From Muribaculaceae bacterium (lineage in GTDB: Bacteria; Bacteroidota; Bacteroidia; Bacteroidales; Muribaculaceae), in the NCBI GenBank assembly GCA_017621225.1, contig JAGATN010000014.1, positions 1-33,093 on the forward strand: a stretch of 33,093 bases of DNA. Direction: 5' to 3'. The position numbers were made by a program, and so were the translations under genes. Of the stretch, positions 24,047 to 32,952 are shown in pieces; position 1 is the stretch's first letter, and each line of letters opens with the position of its first letter. Below the pieces are notes generated by a model. It was not told where the DNA came from, did not search any database, and was given only the letters and a program-made list of their open reading frames with translations.

Positions 24047-24510
24047 TGATACGGCTCGCCGCGAAGTATCGTCATGGCACGATACAGCTGCTCTACGAAA
24101 AACAACCGTACCATTTCATGGGGAAACGTCATTTTCGACAGCGACATTTTTTCATCGGCCCTGTCGTACATAGCCTTCGAGAAACCATACGGCCCCCCTA
24201 CCACGAATATCATTCGCCGGGCAATGCTGACCATGCGCTTATCGACATACGAGGCAAACTCGCGCGACGTATACTCCTTGCCCTTCTCGTCGAGGAGCAC
24301 CACCCAGTCGCCGGGCTGCAGGGCGTCGAGCATACGCTGCCCCTCCATGAGTTTCTGCTTATCCTCCGAAAGCGACTTCGTGGTTTTTATGTCCTGAAAC
24401 ACATTTATGTCGAAAGGCACGTAATGTACTATGCGTTTAGAAAAAATGTCGATTCCTGATTGAATGTACGGAGTGGTGGTGCGCCCCACCACCCAAAGTT
24501 CCATTTTCAT
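24037..24510 (-). CDS. rlmH: 23S rRNA (pseudouridine(1915)-N(3))-methyltransferase RlmH
   Basis: The 157-aa product has the normal length and the knotted SPOUT ending: VLLDEKGKEYTSREFASYVD, FVVGGPYGFSKAMYDRADEK, LSLSKMTFPHEMVRLFFVEQ and LYRAMTILRGEPYHHD. RlmH methylates pseudouridine 1915 in helix 69 of 23S rRNA on assembled 70S ribosomes. Its 3' end overlaps the ion-channel gene by ten bases on the opposite strand. A minus-strand -7 box (TAATTTTG) lies at 24532-24539. Confidence 0.96.
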   Translation of the reverse strand: MKMELWVVGRTTTPYIQSGIDIFSKRIVHYVPFDINVFQDIKTTKSLSEDKQKLMEGQRMLDALQPGDWVVLLDEKGKEYTSREFASYVDKRMVSIARRMIFVVGGPYGFSKAMYDRADEKMSLSKMTFPHEMVRLFFVEQLYRAMTILRGEPYHHD

Positions 24511-24531
24511 GATGCTTACGTTATTTCATCG

Positions 24532-24571
24532 CAAAATTAGGCAATTTTCCGCAGATTTTTAGCTACTTTTG
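24532..24571. promoter_or_regulatory. Divergent -7 boxes of rlmH and nadC
   Basis: CAAAATTA at 24532-24539 is TAATTTTG on the minus strand, pointing to rlmH. TACTTTTG at 24564-24571 points to nadC on the plus strand. Neither has a good TTG at 19-20 bases, so both are judged from the -7 box and position. Confidence 0.55.
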
Positions 24572-24608
24572 TGGTAGGTTTAAACAACATTGACAGAAAC
24601 TATTGCAT

Positions 24609-25454
24609 ATGAAAACTACCGACGAACTGATCGACGATTTGCTGACACTGGCATTTGCCGAAGATGTTGGAGACGGCGACCATACGACACTCAGCACCAT
24701 TCCGGCTGACGAAATGGGAGCCCAACGACTCATTGTCAAGGAAGAAGGCATTTTGGCCGGAGTGGAAATAGCCAAAAAAGTATTCGAAAAATTTGATCCG
24801 GAGCTAAAAATGACGGTGTACATAAACGACGGAGCGCACGTGAAGCCGGGCGACGTGGCATTCAAGGTGGAAGGCCGTGTACGTTCGTTGCTGCAAACCG
24901 AACGCACCATGCTCAACATCATGCAGCGCATGAGCGGCATAGCCACGACTACCGCGCGCTACCAGCAAAAGCTCGAAGGATTGAAGACCAAGGTTCTCGA
25001 CACACGCAAAACCACTCCCGGCATGCGCATGCTCGAAAAAGAAGCCGTCAAGATAGGCGGAGGCGTCAACCACCGCATAGGTCTTTTCGACATGATTCTG
25101 ATAAAGGACAACCACATCGACTTTGCCGGCGGAATACCTCAGGCCGTAGCGGCCGCAAAGGCATATTGCAAGGATAAAGGCAAAGACCTTAAAATAGAGG
25201 TGGAAGTGCGCAACGACGAAGAAATAAAGCAGGCTCTCGAAGCCGGAGTCGACAGAATAATGCTCGACAATTTCACTCCCGAACGCACTCGCGAAGCCGT
25301 GAAGCTCATAAACGGACGCACCGAAGTGGAATCGTCGGGCGGCATCACCATCGACACGTTGCGTGAATATGGCGAATGCGGCGTCGATTTCATTTCAGTA
25401 GGGGCACTCACTCACTCGGTGAAGGGACTCGACATGAGTTTCAAAGCCTGCTGA
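24609..25454 (+). CDS. nadC: Nicotinate-nucleotide pyrophosphorylase (carboxylating)
   Basis: The 281-aa product converts quinolinate and PRPP to nicotinate mononucleotide in de novo NAD synthesis. It carries the family motifs FAEDVGDGDHTTLSTIP, MLNIMQRMSGIATTT, DTRKTTPGMRMLEKEAVKIG, GGGVNHRIGLFDMILIKDNH, IEVEVRNDEEIKQALEAGVD and VESSGGITIDTLREYGECG. All phosphate and quinolinate-binding basic residues appear present. The ATG at 24609 is preferred over an in-frame TTG two codons upstream. nadA and nadB are not adjacent. Confidence 0.96.
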   Translation: MKTTDELIDDLLTLAFAEDVGDGDHTTLSTIPADEMGAQRLIVKEEGILAGVEIAKKVFEKFDPELKMTVYINDGAHVKPGDVAFKVEGRVRSLLQTERTMLNIMQRMSGIATTTARYQQKLEGLKTKVLDTRKTTPGMRMLEKEAVKIGGGVNHRIGLFDMILIKDNHIDFAGGIPQAVAAAKAYCKDKGKDLKIEVEVRNDEEIKQALEAGVDRIMLDNFTPERTREAVKLINGRTEVESSGGITIDTLREYGECGVDFISVGALTHSVKGLDMSFKAC

Positions 25455-25460
25455 TTTTAG

Positions 25461-25494
25461 AAACTGTTTAAAAATTTATTTAAACAGTTTCTGA
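25461..25494. terminator. Shared hairpin between convergent nadC and HAD genes
   Basis: agaaactgtttaaa (25461-25474) and tttaaacagtttct (25481-25494) form a perfect 14-bp stem with a six-base loop. The A/T ends of the stem give U-rich sequence on either strand, so it can serve as a bidirectional terminator. Confidence 0.75.
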
Positions 25495-25499
25495 GCCGA

Positions 25500-26141
25500 T
25501 TACAAGTTTTTCAAAGCCATCATGTCGCTTACCGTAAATCCGGAAAAGCCCGATATGATGGCTTTTGCCTTACCGGCAAGCTCGGCCGCACCGTAAGTGG
25601 TGGCCAAGGCTATGACTGTGGCGCCCGAAGCACGTCCGGCCTCCAGCCCCTGAAGCGAATCCTCAAACACGAAACAATTGGCCGGATCGCATCCGAGAGC
25701 CTTCGCGCCGAGCAAATATCCTTCGGGGTCGGGCTTCGAACGGCTAACCATGTCGCCCACTATCACGGCATCGAAATGATCGGCAAAATCGGGATGCTGG
25801 CGATACAGCTTCGACATTTTCATATTATCGCTACTCGTCACTATCGCCGCCGGGATGCCGTTGCGCCGCAGGTCGTCAAGAAAATCCATCACGCCCTCAT
25901 AAACCGGAAACGACATATTATCCTCAAACTCATTGACGCGTCGCACTATGTCGTCGCGCACCTCCGGCGGATAATTCTGCAATATCTTTGTCAACGTCGT
26001 ACCCTTTATGGCAATGGCATAGTCGGGCACGCCGGTGGGATACACATGTTCCATCGAATCCCAAAAACTCGTGTATTGGCTTTCGCTGTCAATCAACACG
26101 CCGTCAAGGTCAAAAAGCACTCCAAATGACTTGTCAGACAT
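25500..26141 (-). CDS. HAD-superfamily phosphatase, beta-phosphoglucomutase-like
   Basis: With the start at 26141 the product is 213 aa, normal for the subfamily. HAD motif I is FDLDGVLIDSE with nucleophile Asp11 and Asp13; motif II is IVTSSD; the motif III lysine is in SRSKPDPEGYLLGAKALG; motif IV is CFVFEDSLQGLEAGRASGA. A helical cap (about 16-85) follows motif I. This is a sugar-phosphate-type phosphatase or phosphomutase; the substrate cannot be told. An upstream in-frame ATG at 26186 would add 15 hydrophobic-basic residues encoded in the AT-rich promoter region and is less likely. Confidence 0.9.
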   Translation of the reverse strand: MSDKSFGVLFDLDGVLIDSESQYTSFWDSMEHVYPTGVPDYAIAIKGTTLTKILQNYPPEVRDDIVRRVNEFEDNMSFPVYEGVMDFLDDLRRNGIPAAIVTSSDNMKMSKLYRQHPDFADHFDAVIVGDMVSRSKPDPEGYLLGAKALGCDPANCFVFEDSLQGLEAGRASGATVIALATTYGAAELAGKAKAIISGFSGFTVSDMMALKNL

Positions 26142-26170
26142 AAATAATAGAGATTTCAAAAAATTTTTGA

Positions 26171-26221
26171 CAAAATTAATACTCAAATTCCTAATTATAG
26201 CGGTACATTGAGTTAATTTTG
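26171..26221. promoter_or_regulatory. Divergent -7 boxes of the HAD and MATE genes
   Basis: CAAAATTA (26171-26178) reads TAATTTTG on the minus strand, 30 bases before the HAD start. TAATTTTG at 26214-26221 reads towards the MATE gene, 20 bases before its ATG. Neither has a consensus -33 TTG. Confidence 0.55.
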
Positions 26222-26240
26222 CACAATATTCAGTATTGTT

Positions 26241-27620
26241 ATGAATCAGGACAAAGCCACATCGCCGGAATCACTGGGCACACAATCAATCAGCAAACTA
26301 CTTGTGCAATATTCGGTGCCGGCCATCATTGCGAGCGTAGCAACCTCGCTATACAACATAGTCGACAGCATATTCATAGGCCGAGGCGTGGGGGCCATGG
26401 CCATTGCCGGACTGGCAATTACATTTCCGCTGATGAATCTCGTAATAGCCTTCTGCACCCTGATTGCGGTGGGCGGAGCTACGATCAGCTCGATATTTCT
26501 CGGTCAGAAAAACATTTCTCGCGCCACTGATGTGGTCAATAACGTAACAGTGCTCTGCATCATACATTCGGTGGTGTTCGGAGGGCTCACGCTGCTGTTT
26601 CTCGACCCGATACTATACTTCTTCGGGGCTACCGAAGAAACCATTCCGTATGCCCGCGAATTCATGAGAGTGATACTCTACGGCACGCCCATATCATACA
26701 TATTCATAGGGCTCAACAACCTGATGCGCGCCACCGGATACCCCAAAAAAGCCATGATATCGGCACTCATGTCGGTAGGCGTGAACGTAATATTGGCACC
26801 GATATTCATATTTACGCTGAAATGGGGCATAAAAGGGGCGGCCATCGCCACCATTTGCGGCCAGTTGGCGGCCTGCATATGGGTGATGTATCACTTTGCA
26901 TCGAAAAGCAGCTACATACATTTCAAGAGAAACAACCGATGGTTCACGCGCTCCATCATACAGCGAATATATGCCATCGGCCTGTCACCGTTCCTGATGA
27001 ACGTGTGCGCTTGCATCGTGGTCATTTTCATCAACAAGGCGCTTCTCGACTATGGCGCTTCGGCCGGCAACCTTGCCGTGGGAGCCTACGGCATAATCAA
27101 CCGCACCACGATGTTTTTCGTAATGATTGTGTTTGGCGTAACACAAGGAATGCAGCCGATACTCGGATTCAACTACGGAGCCAACCAGTGGAATCGCGTC
27201 AAATCGACGCTCCGCATAGGCATATGGATCGGAGTTGCCATAACCACCGCCGGATTTGCCATCACTGAGCTGATGCCCAACACCGTAAGCCAACTGTTTA
27301 CGACCGACAGCACCCTCATCGAGATAGCCCGACGCGGATTTCGAATCTACTTCGTGGGCTTCCCTCTCGTAGGCTGCCAGATAGTGATACAAAACTTCTT
27401 CCAGTCGGTAGGCAAACCGAAATTATCGATATTTCTATCGCTTACCCGACAGTTGCTGTTCCTGATACCGCTTCTAATCATCATTCCGCGATACTTCGGC
27501 GTCGACGGCGTGTGGGCAAGCATGACCGCATCCGACATAATGGCATTTTTCTTAGCCATGTTCACGCTCTTTTATCAGTTGCGCAAACAAAACAAACTGA
27601 TGGCATCGGTCAGCGCCTGA
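26241..27620 (+). CDS. MATE-family efflux transporter
   Basis: The 459-aa product has about 12 hydrophobic segments in the two-fold MATE pattern. The N-terminal hallmark is LLVQYSVPAIIASVATSLYN followed by IVDSIFIGRGVGAMAIAGLA. The second half has VGAYGIINRTTMFFVMIVFG and TQGMQPILGFNYGANQWNRV, the conserved loop of the family. MATE proteins export cationic drugs or metabolites by sodium or proton antiport; substrate unknown. It may be co-transcribed with mgsA 55 bases downstream, as no terminator lies between. Confidence 0.95.
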   Translation: MNQDKATSPESLGTQSISKLLVQYSVPAIIASVATSLYNIVDSIFIGRGVGAMAIAGLAITFPLMNLVIAFCTLIAVGGATISSIFLGQKNISRATDVVNNVTVLCIIHSVVFGGLTLLFLDPILYFFGATEETIPYAREFMRVILYGTPISYIFIGLNNLMRATGYPKKAMISALMSVGVNVILAPIFIFTLKWGIKGAAIATICGQLAACIWVMYHFASKSSYIHFKRNNRWFTRSIIQRIYAIGLSPFLMNVCACIVVIFINKALLDYGASAGNLAVGAYGIINRTTMFFVMIVFGVTQGMQPILGFNYGANQWNRVKSTLRIGIWIGVAITTAGFAITELMPNTVSQLFTTDSTLIEIARRGFRIYFVGFPLVGCQIVIQNFFQSVGKPKLSIFLSLTRQLLFLIPLLIIIPRYFGVDGVWASMTASDIMAFFLAMFTLFYQLRKQNKLMASVSA

Positions 27621-27675
27621 CAAAACAAATGTCAAAGCACCGATGTTGGAATAGTGAACATAAAAGCATTTTATT

Positions 27676-28134
27676 ATGAAGAAAAGACTTTCAATTGCAT
27701 TAGTGGCACATGACCAGCGTAAGGCCGACATGGTATCGTGGGTGAAATACAATGCCCCGTTGTTGGCAAAGCATGATTTGGTATGTACGGGCACCACCGG
27801 CAGCCTGATTGAAAAAGCTTTCGACGAACAAGGCGTAGAGGCTTCCGTGAGATGCATGAATTCAGGCCCGATGGGCGGCGATGCCGAAATTGCAGCAATG
27901 GTGGTAAGAAACGAAATAGACCTTGCCGTATTTTTGATTGACGATCTCAACCCGCAACCCCACGAAGCCGACATTCAGATGCTTTTAAGGCAATGCCGAC
28001 TGCACAACGTGCCCATTGCCTGCAATCGAATAAGCGCCGATCTTATGATTTCGAGCGCATTGTGGGATGACGAATCGTACGTGCCGGTCGAACAGACTTA
28101 CGTAAAATTCAACAGAGACAACCCTAACCAATGA
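27676..28134 (+). CDS. mgsA: Methylglyoxal synthase
   Basis: The 152-aa product converts dihydroxyacetone phosphate to methylglyoxal and phosphate, a glycolytic overflow bypass. The family motifs are all present: ALVAHDQRKADMVSWV at the start, CTGTTGSLI for phosphate binding, MNSGPMGGDAEIAAMV with the catalytic Asp, DDLNPQPHEADIQMLLRQC with the conserved His, and VPIACNRISADLMI. Its stop overlaps the start of the FAD-dependent dehydrogenase gene by four bases, so the two are coupled. Confidence 0.96.
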   Translation: MKKRLSIALVAHDQRKADMVSWVKYNAPLLAKHDLVCTGTTGSLIEKAFDEQGVEASVRCMNSGPMGGDAEIAAMVVRNEIDLAVFLIDDLNPQPHEADIQMLLRQCRLHNVPIACNRISADLMISSALWDDESYVPVEQTYVKFNRDNPNQ

Positions 28135-29708
28135 CAAAAGACTTACAGCTACGAGTTTCGCCCGAAACAGCCTGCTCCACCCTGCGCCTCACGGCCGAGG
28201 CGAGCACTATGCTCGGCATCGATGCCAACAGAATCACCTGCGTGCGAATAATGAAACGCTCCATCGATGCCCGACAGCGCCGAATAATGATAAACCTGAC
28301 CATACGCGTGTACGTCGACCAACAGCCCGACGACGATTATTCGGCGGGGCACGTAACGTATCGTCCGCTGCCCGACGATGCTCCGAAATGCATCGTGACG
28401 GGTGCCGGTCCGGCAGGCCTGTTTGCCGCACTGCGACTCATAGAGCTGGGCATACGCCCCATTTTGCTCGAGCGCGGCAAGGATGTCGATTCGCGACGCA
28501 TCGACATGGCTCGCATATCGCGCGACAACGTAATCGACCCTGAGTCGAACTATTGTTTCGGAGAGGGTGGCGCCGGAGCTTACTCCGACGGCAAGCTATA
28601 TACCCGTAGCAAAAAAAGAGGTCCCGTCGACAAGATTCTCTACATACTGCATCAGCACGGAGCCAAGGACGACATCCTGATCGACGCTCATCCCCACATA
28701 GGCACCGACAAGCTCCCCGAGGTGATAAAGGCCATACGCCACACCATCATCGAGTCGGGAGGCGAAGTGCTGTTCTCGACCAAAGTAACCGACATCATCA
28801 TGTCGGACGGCAGAGCCACCGGCGTGGTGACTGCCGACGGCCGCCACTTCGAAGGCCCGGTGATTCTCGCTACCGGCCATTCGGCGCGCGACACGTATCG
28901 CATGCTCGCCGACCGCAACGTGGGCATGGAGCCTAAGGGCATCGCCGTGGGAGTGCGCCTCGAGCATCCGCAATCGCTCATCGATAAAATACGTTACCAT
29001 AATCCCAACGGGCGCGGAAAGTATCTTCCGGCCGCCGAATACACAATGCTCACGCGCATCGACGATCGCGCCGTCTACTCATTCTGCATGTGTCCGGGCG
29101 GATTCATAATACCGGCGGCGAGCGCGCCGGGCCAGTTGGTGGTAAACGGCATGTCGCCCTCAAACCGAGGCACGCGATGGGCCAATTCGGGCATGGTGGT
29201 AGAGGTGCTACCCGACGACATCCCCGACAACGGACATGGCAACATGAAGATGATGAAGTTTCAGGAAGATATAGAGACGGCATTTTTCAACGAGGCGAAA
29301 GGGAGCCAGAACGCCCCGGCACAACGCATGGTCGACTTCGTGAACGGAAAGCCATCGGCCGATCTGCCCGACACGTCGTATGCCCCGGGCATACACGCGG
29401 CGCGAATCGACAAGCTGCTTCCGCCGGCAATAGCCACCCGCCTGCAAAAGGGCTTCAAGGAGTTCGGACAGAAGAACAAGGGCTTCCTTACCAACGATGC
29501 CGTGCTGATAGGCGACGAGACGCGCACGTCGGCTCCGGTGCGAGTGCCCCGCGACAACGAGACGCTGCAACACGTCGAGGTGGCAGGGCTGTTTCCGTGC
29601 GGCGAAGGAGCCGGATATGCCGGAGGCATCGTATCGGCAGCCATCGACGGGCGGCGAAGCGCCGAAGCGGTGGCCCGGTATCTCGGCTTAAATCCCGAAT
29701 GCGAATAA
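28131..29708 (+). CDS. FAD-dependent dehydrogenase (COG2509-like)
   Basis: The 525-aa product has an N-terminal region of about 85 residues without cofactor motifs (the basic segment MKRSIDARQRRIMINLTIRV recalls other members of COG2509), then an FAD-binding Rossmann motif GAGPAG at 91-96, LLERGKDVDSRR, the FGEGGAGAYSDGKLYTRSKK segment, VILATGHSARDTY and a C-terminal GEGAGYAGGIVSAAIDGRRS. The family is widespread but its substrate is not known. It is translationally coupled to mgsA through an ATGA overlap. A 17-bp hairpin ends the unit. Confidence 0.9.
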   Translation: MTKDLQLRVSPETACSTLRLTAEASTMLGIDANRITCVRIMKRSIDARQRRIMINLTIRVYVDQQPDDDYSAGHVTYRPLPDDAPKCIVTGAGPAGLFAALRLIELGIRPILLERGKDVDSRRIDMARISRDNVIDPESNYCFGEGGAGAYSDGKLYTRSKKRGPVDKILYILHQHGAKDDILIDAHPHIGTDKLPEVIKAIRHTIIESGGEVLFSTKVTDIIMSDGRATGVVTADGRHFEGPVILATGHSARDTYRMLADRNVGMEPKGIAVGVRLEHPQSLIDKIRYHNPNGRGKYLPAAEYTMLTRIDDRAVYSFCMCPGGFIIPAASAPGQLVVNGMSPSNRGTRWANSGMVVEVLPDDIPDNGHGNMKMMKFQEDIETAFFNEAKGSQNAPAQRMVDFVNGKPSADLPDTSYAPGIHAARIDKLLPPAIATRLQKGFKEFGQKNKGFLTNDAVLIGDETRTSAPVRVPRDNETLQHVEVAGLFPCGEGAGYAGGIVSAAIDGRRSAEAVARYLGLNPECE

Positions 29709-29735
29709 GCGCCACATACGGCACCACATAACACA

Positions 29736-29786
29736 CCGAAGGCACACGGGCCACATCGACATGATGTAAGGCCCGTGTGCCTTCGG
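29736..29786. terminator. 17-bp perfect hairpin between convergent genes
   Basis: ccgaaggcacacgggcc (29736-29752) and ggcccgtgtgccttcgg (29770-29786) pair perfectly around a 17-base loop. It lies between the convergent dehydrogenase and typA genes and probably stops transcription from both, though T-tracts are weak. Confidence 0.8.
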
Positions 29787-29806
29787 CTATATCATTAGTA
29801 GGAGTT

Positions 29807-31603
29807 TTACTTGTTGGCTCTCTTGCGTTCCAACTCGTCAAGGATTATCTTGCGCAGACGCAGATGATGGGGCGTTACTTCCACATATTCGTCGCCCTTT
29901 ATGTATTCGAGCGCTTCTTCGAGGCTGAACACCACCGGCGGTATTATTCGCGCCTTGTCGTCGGCACCCGACGCACGCATGTTGGTAAGCTTCTTCGACT
30001 TCGTTACGTTGACCACTATGTCGTTGTCCTTGGCATTCTCGCCCACTACCTGACCGGCATACACTTCCTCTTGCGGGAAAATGAAGAAGCGTCCGCGATC
30101 CTGAAGCTTGTCGATGGCATAGGCGTAGGCCGTACCCGACTCCATGGCTATGAGCGAACCGTTGGTACGACGCTCTATGTCGCCCTTCCACGGCTGATAT
30201 TCAAGGAAACGGTGTGCCATGATAGCTTCGCCGGCCGATGCGGTAAGCACGTTATTGCGCAGACCGATTATGCCGCGAGAAGGTATGTTGAATTCCATGT
30301 GCACACGGTCGTTCTGAGTCGACATCGACACGAGGTCGCCCTTGCGGCGCGTAACCATATCGATCATCTTGCTCGAATACTCGTCGGGCACGTTGATGGT
30401 CAGCAACTCGACCGGTTCGCACTTCACGCCGTCAATCTCCTTGACTATTACCTGAGGCTGTCCGACCTGAAGCTCGTAACCTTCGCGACGCATAGTTTCG
30501 ATGAGCACCGACAAGTGCAGCACGCCACGACCATACACCGTCCACACATCTTCGTGGTCGGCCTTCGTGACACGGAGGGCGAGATTGCGATCGAGCTCCT
30601 TGATCAGACGGTCACCGATGTGACGCGATGTCACATACTTGCCGTCGCGGCCAAAGAAGGGGCTGTCGTTGATGGTAAATGTCATTGACATGGTGGGTTC
30701 GTCGATGGCAATGCGGGGCAGCGGTTCGGGATTTTCGATGTCGGCCACGGTGTCGCCGATTTCGAAGCCCTCAATGCCCACAAGCGCACAGATGTCGCCG
30801 CTGCTCACGCGCTCCACGCGCTTGCGGCCCATGCCTTCAAACACGTGCAGCTCCTTGATGCGCTGCTTCACCACCGAGCCGTCCTTTTTGCACAATGCTA
30901 TGTCCATTCCTTCGCGCAATTCGCCACGATGAACGCGGCCTATTGCTATTCGGCCCACGTAGGACGAGAAGTCGAGCGACGTTATGAGCATCTGGGCCGG
31001 GCCTTCGATGGTTTCAGGCGCGGGGATATGCTCTATGATGGTGTCGAGCACGGCACAGATGTTGTCGGTAGGCTCGTTCCAGTCGAGGCTCATCCAACCT
31101 TGCTTTGCCGAGCCGTACACGGTCGGGAAGTCGAGCTGATCTTCCGTGGCATCGAGGTTAAACATAAGGTCGAACACCATTTCCTGCACTTCGTCGGGGC
31201 GGCAGTTGGGCTTATCGACTTTATTTATCACCACCACTGGCTTCAGACCCATCTGTATGGCTTTTTGCAACACGAATCGCGTTTGGGGCATCGGCCCTTC
31301 GAACGCATCGACAAGCAGCAGGCAGCCGTCGGCCATGTTCAGCACGCGTTCCACCTCGCCGCCAAAGTCGGCGTGTCCCGGAGTGTCAATTATGTTTATC
31401 TTGTAACCTTTGTAGTTTATCGAAACGTTTTTCGAGAGAATAGTTATGCCTCTTTCACGTTCGAGGTCGTTGTTGTCAAGTATCAGTTCGCCGGCATTTT
31501 GGTTCTCACGAAAGAGGTTTCCGGCCAAGAGCATCTTGTCGACCAATGTGGTCTTTCCGTGGTCGACATGCGCTATAATAGCGATATTACGAATGTTTTG
31601 CAT
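29807..31603 (-). CDS. typA: Translational GTPase TypA/BipA
   Basis: The 598-aa product has the normal length and all GTPase motifs: G1 AHVDHGKTT at 11-19, G2 RERGITI, G3 [11 protein letters not shown]4 NKVDKPNC. Domains II, III and V follow, with the TypA-specific C-terminal segment ([30 protein letters not shown]-like, and [20 protein letters not shown]). BipA binds the ribosome and supports 50S assembly and growth under stress. A minus-strand -7 box TAACTTTG lies at 31626-31633, about 25 bases upstream of the start. Confidence 0.97.
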   Translation of the reverse strand: MQNIRNIAIIAHVDHGKTTLVDKMLLAGNLFRENQNAGELILDNNDLERERGITILSKNVSINYKGYKINIIDTPGHADFGGEVERVLNMADGCLLLVDAFEGPMPQTRFVLQKAIQMGLKPVVVINKVDKPNCRPDEVQEMVFDLMFNLDATEDQLDFPTVYGSAKQGWMSLDWNEPTDNICAVLDTIIEHIPAPETIEGPAQMLITSLDFSSYVGRIAIGRVHRGELREGMDIALCKKDGSVVKQRIKELHVFEGMGRKRVERVSSGDICALVGIEGFEIGDTVADIENPEPLPRIAIDEPTMSMTFTINDSPFFGRDGKYVTSRHIGDRLIKELDRNLALRVTKADHEDVWTVYGRGVLHLSVLIETMRREGYELQVGQPQVIVKEIDGVKCEPVELLTINVPDEYSSKMIDMVTRRKGDLVSMSTQNDRVHMEFNIPSRGIIGLRNNVLTASAGEAIMAHRFLEYQPWKGDIERRTNGSLIAMESGTAYAYAIDKLQDRGRFFIFPQEEVYAGQVVGENAKDNDIVVNVTKSKKLTNMRASGADDKARIIPPVVFSLEEALEYIKGDEYVEVTPHHLRLRKIILDELERKRANK

Positions 31604-31625
31604 AAACTCTTTTATTTTCAGGGTG

Positions 31626-31633
31626 CAAAGTTA
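31626..31633 (-). promoter_or_regulatory. -7 box of typA
   Basis: CAAAGTTA on the plus strand is TAACTTTG on the minus strand, fitting TAnnTTTG, about 22 bases before the typA start codon. The TTG at the ideal -33 distance is missing. Confidence 0.6.
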
Positions 31634-31716
31634 GCTATTTTTTCCAAACCATAGTCATTAGCACAAAGCTTTTCGTATGCAACTTTTTTAAAATAACCTT
31701 TATTAAAAATACAAAT

Positions 31717-31746
31717 CACCCCGGGGAGGCGTAACTTCCCGGGGTG
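31717..31746 (-). terminator. Terminator of the 372-aa secreted-protein gene
   Basis: On the minus strand caccccggg (31746-31738) pairs with cccggggtg (31725-31717) around a 12-base loop and runs into T-rich sequence (atttgtattttt). It lies 43 bases after the stop codon. Confidence 0.8.
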
Positions 31747-31789
31747 CAAAGAGGCTGACCACCCGTTCCGATCATAAGGAACGGAGAGG

Positions 31790-32908
31790 TTATTTCTTCT
31801 CGTTTCGGCTAAGTATTATCTTGCTCAAATCGTTGTTAAATCCGCTCTTTATGTTGCTTATCTGCGTGGCCGTAAGAGGTTTGTTTTGCTCGGTCAGCTG
31901 ATTGACGTACGACTGGGCGGCAAGAATGTCAAGCAACAGGTCGGAAGCATCAAACGCCTTGCTCAGTGCCGAGCGCACTCCACTTTGCCAATCCTTCACG
32001 GGCGCGTCGCCGATAGGTTTTATACCTGCTGCGCTGATGTTTAAAATGCCATCCAACAACCTCTTTTGAGACTGCATGGGAAAGTGCGTAAGAAATTCGT
32101 CGGTGAAATTGACATTCTTCAAAAACGAGTAAAACTCGATGGGAGGCTCCGGCAAGGTAAGATTGTTTCGCTCCTTGGCTATGAGCACATAATTCATAGC
32201 GTAATTGGCGGCAAACCACCATTTCGACGAATTCTTAACCCAGGCGGGAGACTTTTCGTAGAGATTGCCGCAATTGCTTGCCTCGATGATATACTTCAAA
32301 CGGTCGGGATAAAACACTGTCCAGTAGGCCGACTCGGCAGTTTTCCACGTCTTATAAGCCGATTCGGGAAGCCATTCGATAGGCTTTTCATTCGCCGGAT
32401 TGTTTGAATGAAATGAGGCTATGGCCGACAACGTGTACCAATCCTGCCAACCGAACTCATTGTACTGCTCAACGTTCGATGTCATGGAAAGATGCGGCTC
32501 GGCTTCTATCACATTCACATCTATGACGGTGGGCGTCTCTTGCGACAGCAATGCAAGCAGATTCATATTGAACTGCGTTGCTTCGTCGGCCAAAACTATA
32601 TTGACCCATTCATAGGCAAGCTCCAATTGAACCTTGCCGACAAACGATTTACCGTCATACTTCAGCAAAGTGCCGTCAACATTCTTATCCCACAAATCTT
32701 CCACGGGATTCTCGAACATCGACGACTTGACAACTTTTGCCGAAGGATTGTCAAGTTTCACACCCGCGTTCGCAGGCAAATTAAAGTTTATGGTCACATC
32801 GGCCGTGCCGAATTTTATCGCCTGTGATGCACCTGTTTTGGCGAAAGCCGGCAGGCTGATCATCAAGCCCATGGCCAAGACCAAACACAATTTAAATAAT
32901 TGTCTCAT
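31790..32908 (-). CDS. Secreted protein of unknown function
   Basis: The 372-aa product has a clear Sec signal peptide (about residues 1-23, ending PAFA) with no lipobox, so it should be periplasmic or secreted. The mature part starts with a beta-rich stretch (AIKFGTADVTINFNLPANAG, KSFVGKVQLELAYEWVNIVL) followed by a helical, Trp/Tyr-rich body (NEFGWQDWYTLSAIASFHSN, VKNSSKWWFAANYAMNYVLI). I do not recognise the family. The first part recalls the accessory domain found before thioredoxin modules in Bacteroidetes, but no CxxC is present. Its promoter region ends against a probable insertion element. Confidence 0.85.
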   Translation of the reverse strand: MRQLFKLCLVLAMGLMISLPAFAKTGASQAIKFGTADVTINFNLPANAGVKLDNPSAKVVKSSMFENPVEDLWDKNVDGTLLKYDGKSFVGKVQLELAYEWVNIVLADEATQFNMNLLALLSQETPTVIDVNVIEAEPHLSMTSNVEQYNEFGWQDWYTLSAIASFHSNNPANEKPIEWLPESAYKTWKTAESAYWTVFYPDRLKYIIEASNCGNLYEKSPAWVKNSSKWWFAANYAMNYVLIAKERNNLTLPEPPIEFYSFLKNVNFTDEFLTHFPMQSQKRLLDGILNISAAGIKPIGDAPVKDWQSGVRSALSKAFDASDLLLDILAAQSYVNQLTEQNKPLTATQISNIKSGFNNDLSKIILSRNEKK

Positions 32909-32943
32909 AATCGTTTTTGAATTAGAAAAGTTAGTTTTGTCTC

Positions 32944-32951
32944 CAAAATTA
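32944..32951 (-). promoter_or_regulatory. -7 box of the secreted-protein gene, next to the insertion-element end
   Basis: CAAAATTA reads TAATTTTG on the minus strand, 36 bases before the start codon. The sequence upstream (from 32953) appears to belong to an IS element, so the native -33 region is missing; no TTG lies 19-20 bases away in the element. Confidence 0.6.
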
Positions 32952-32952
32952 C

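Noticed and set aside
29777-30688. 303-codon plus-strand ORF
   Set aside because: Antisense to typA and to its terminator region.
30845-31654. 269-codon plus-strand ORF
   Set aside because: Antisense to the GTPase domain of typA; no recognisable protein features.
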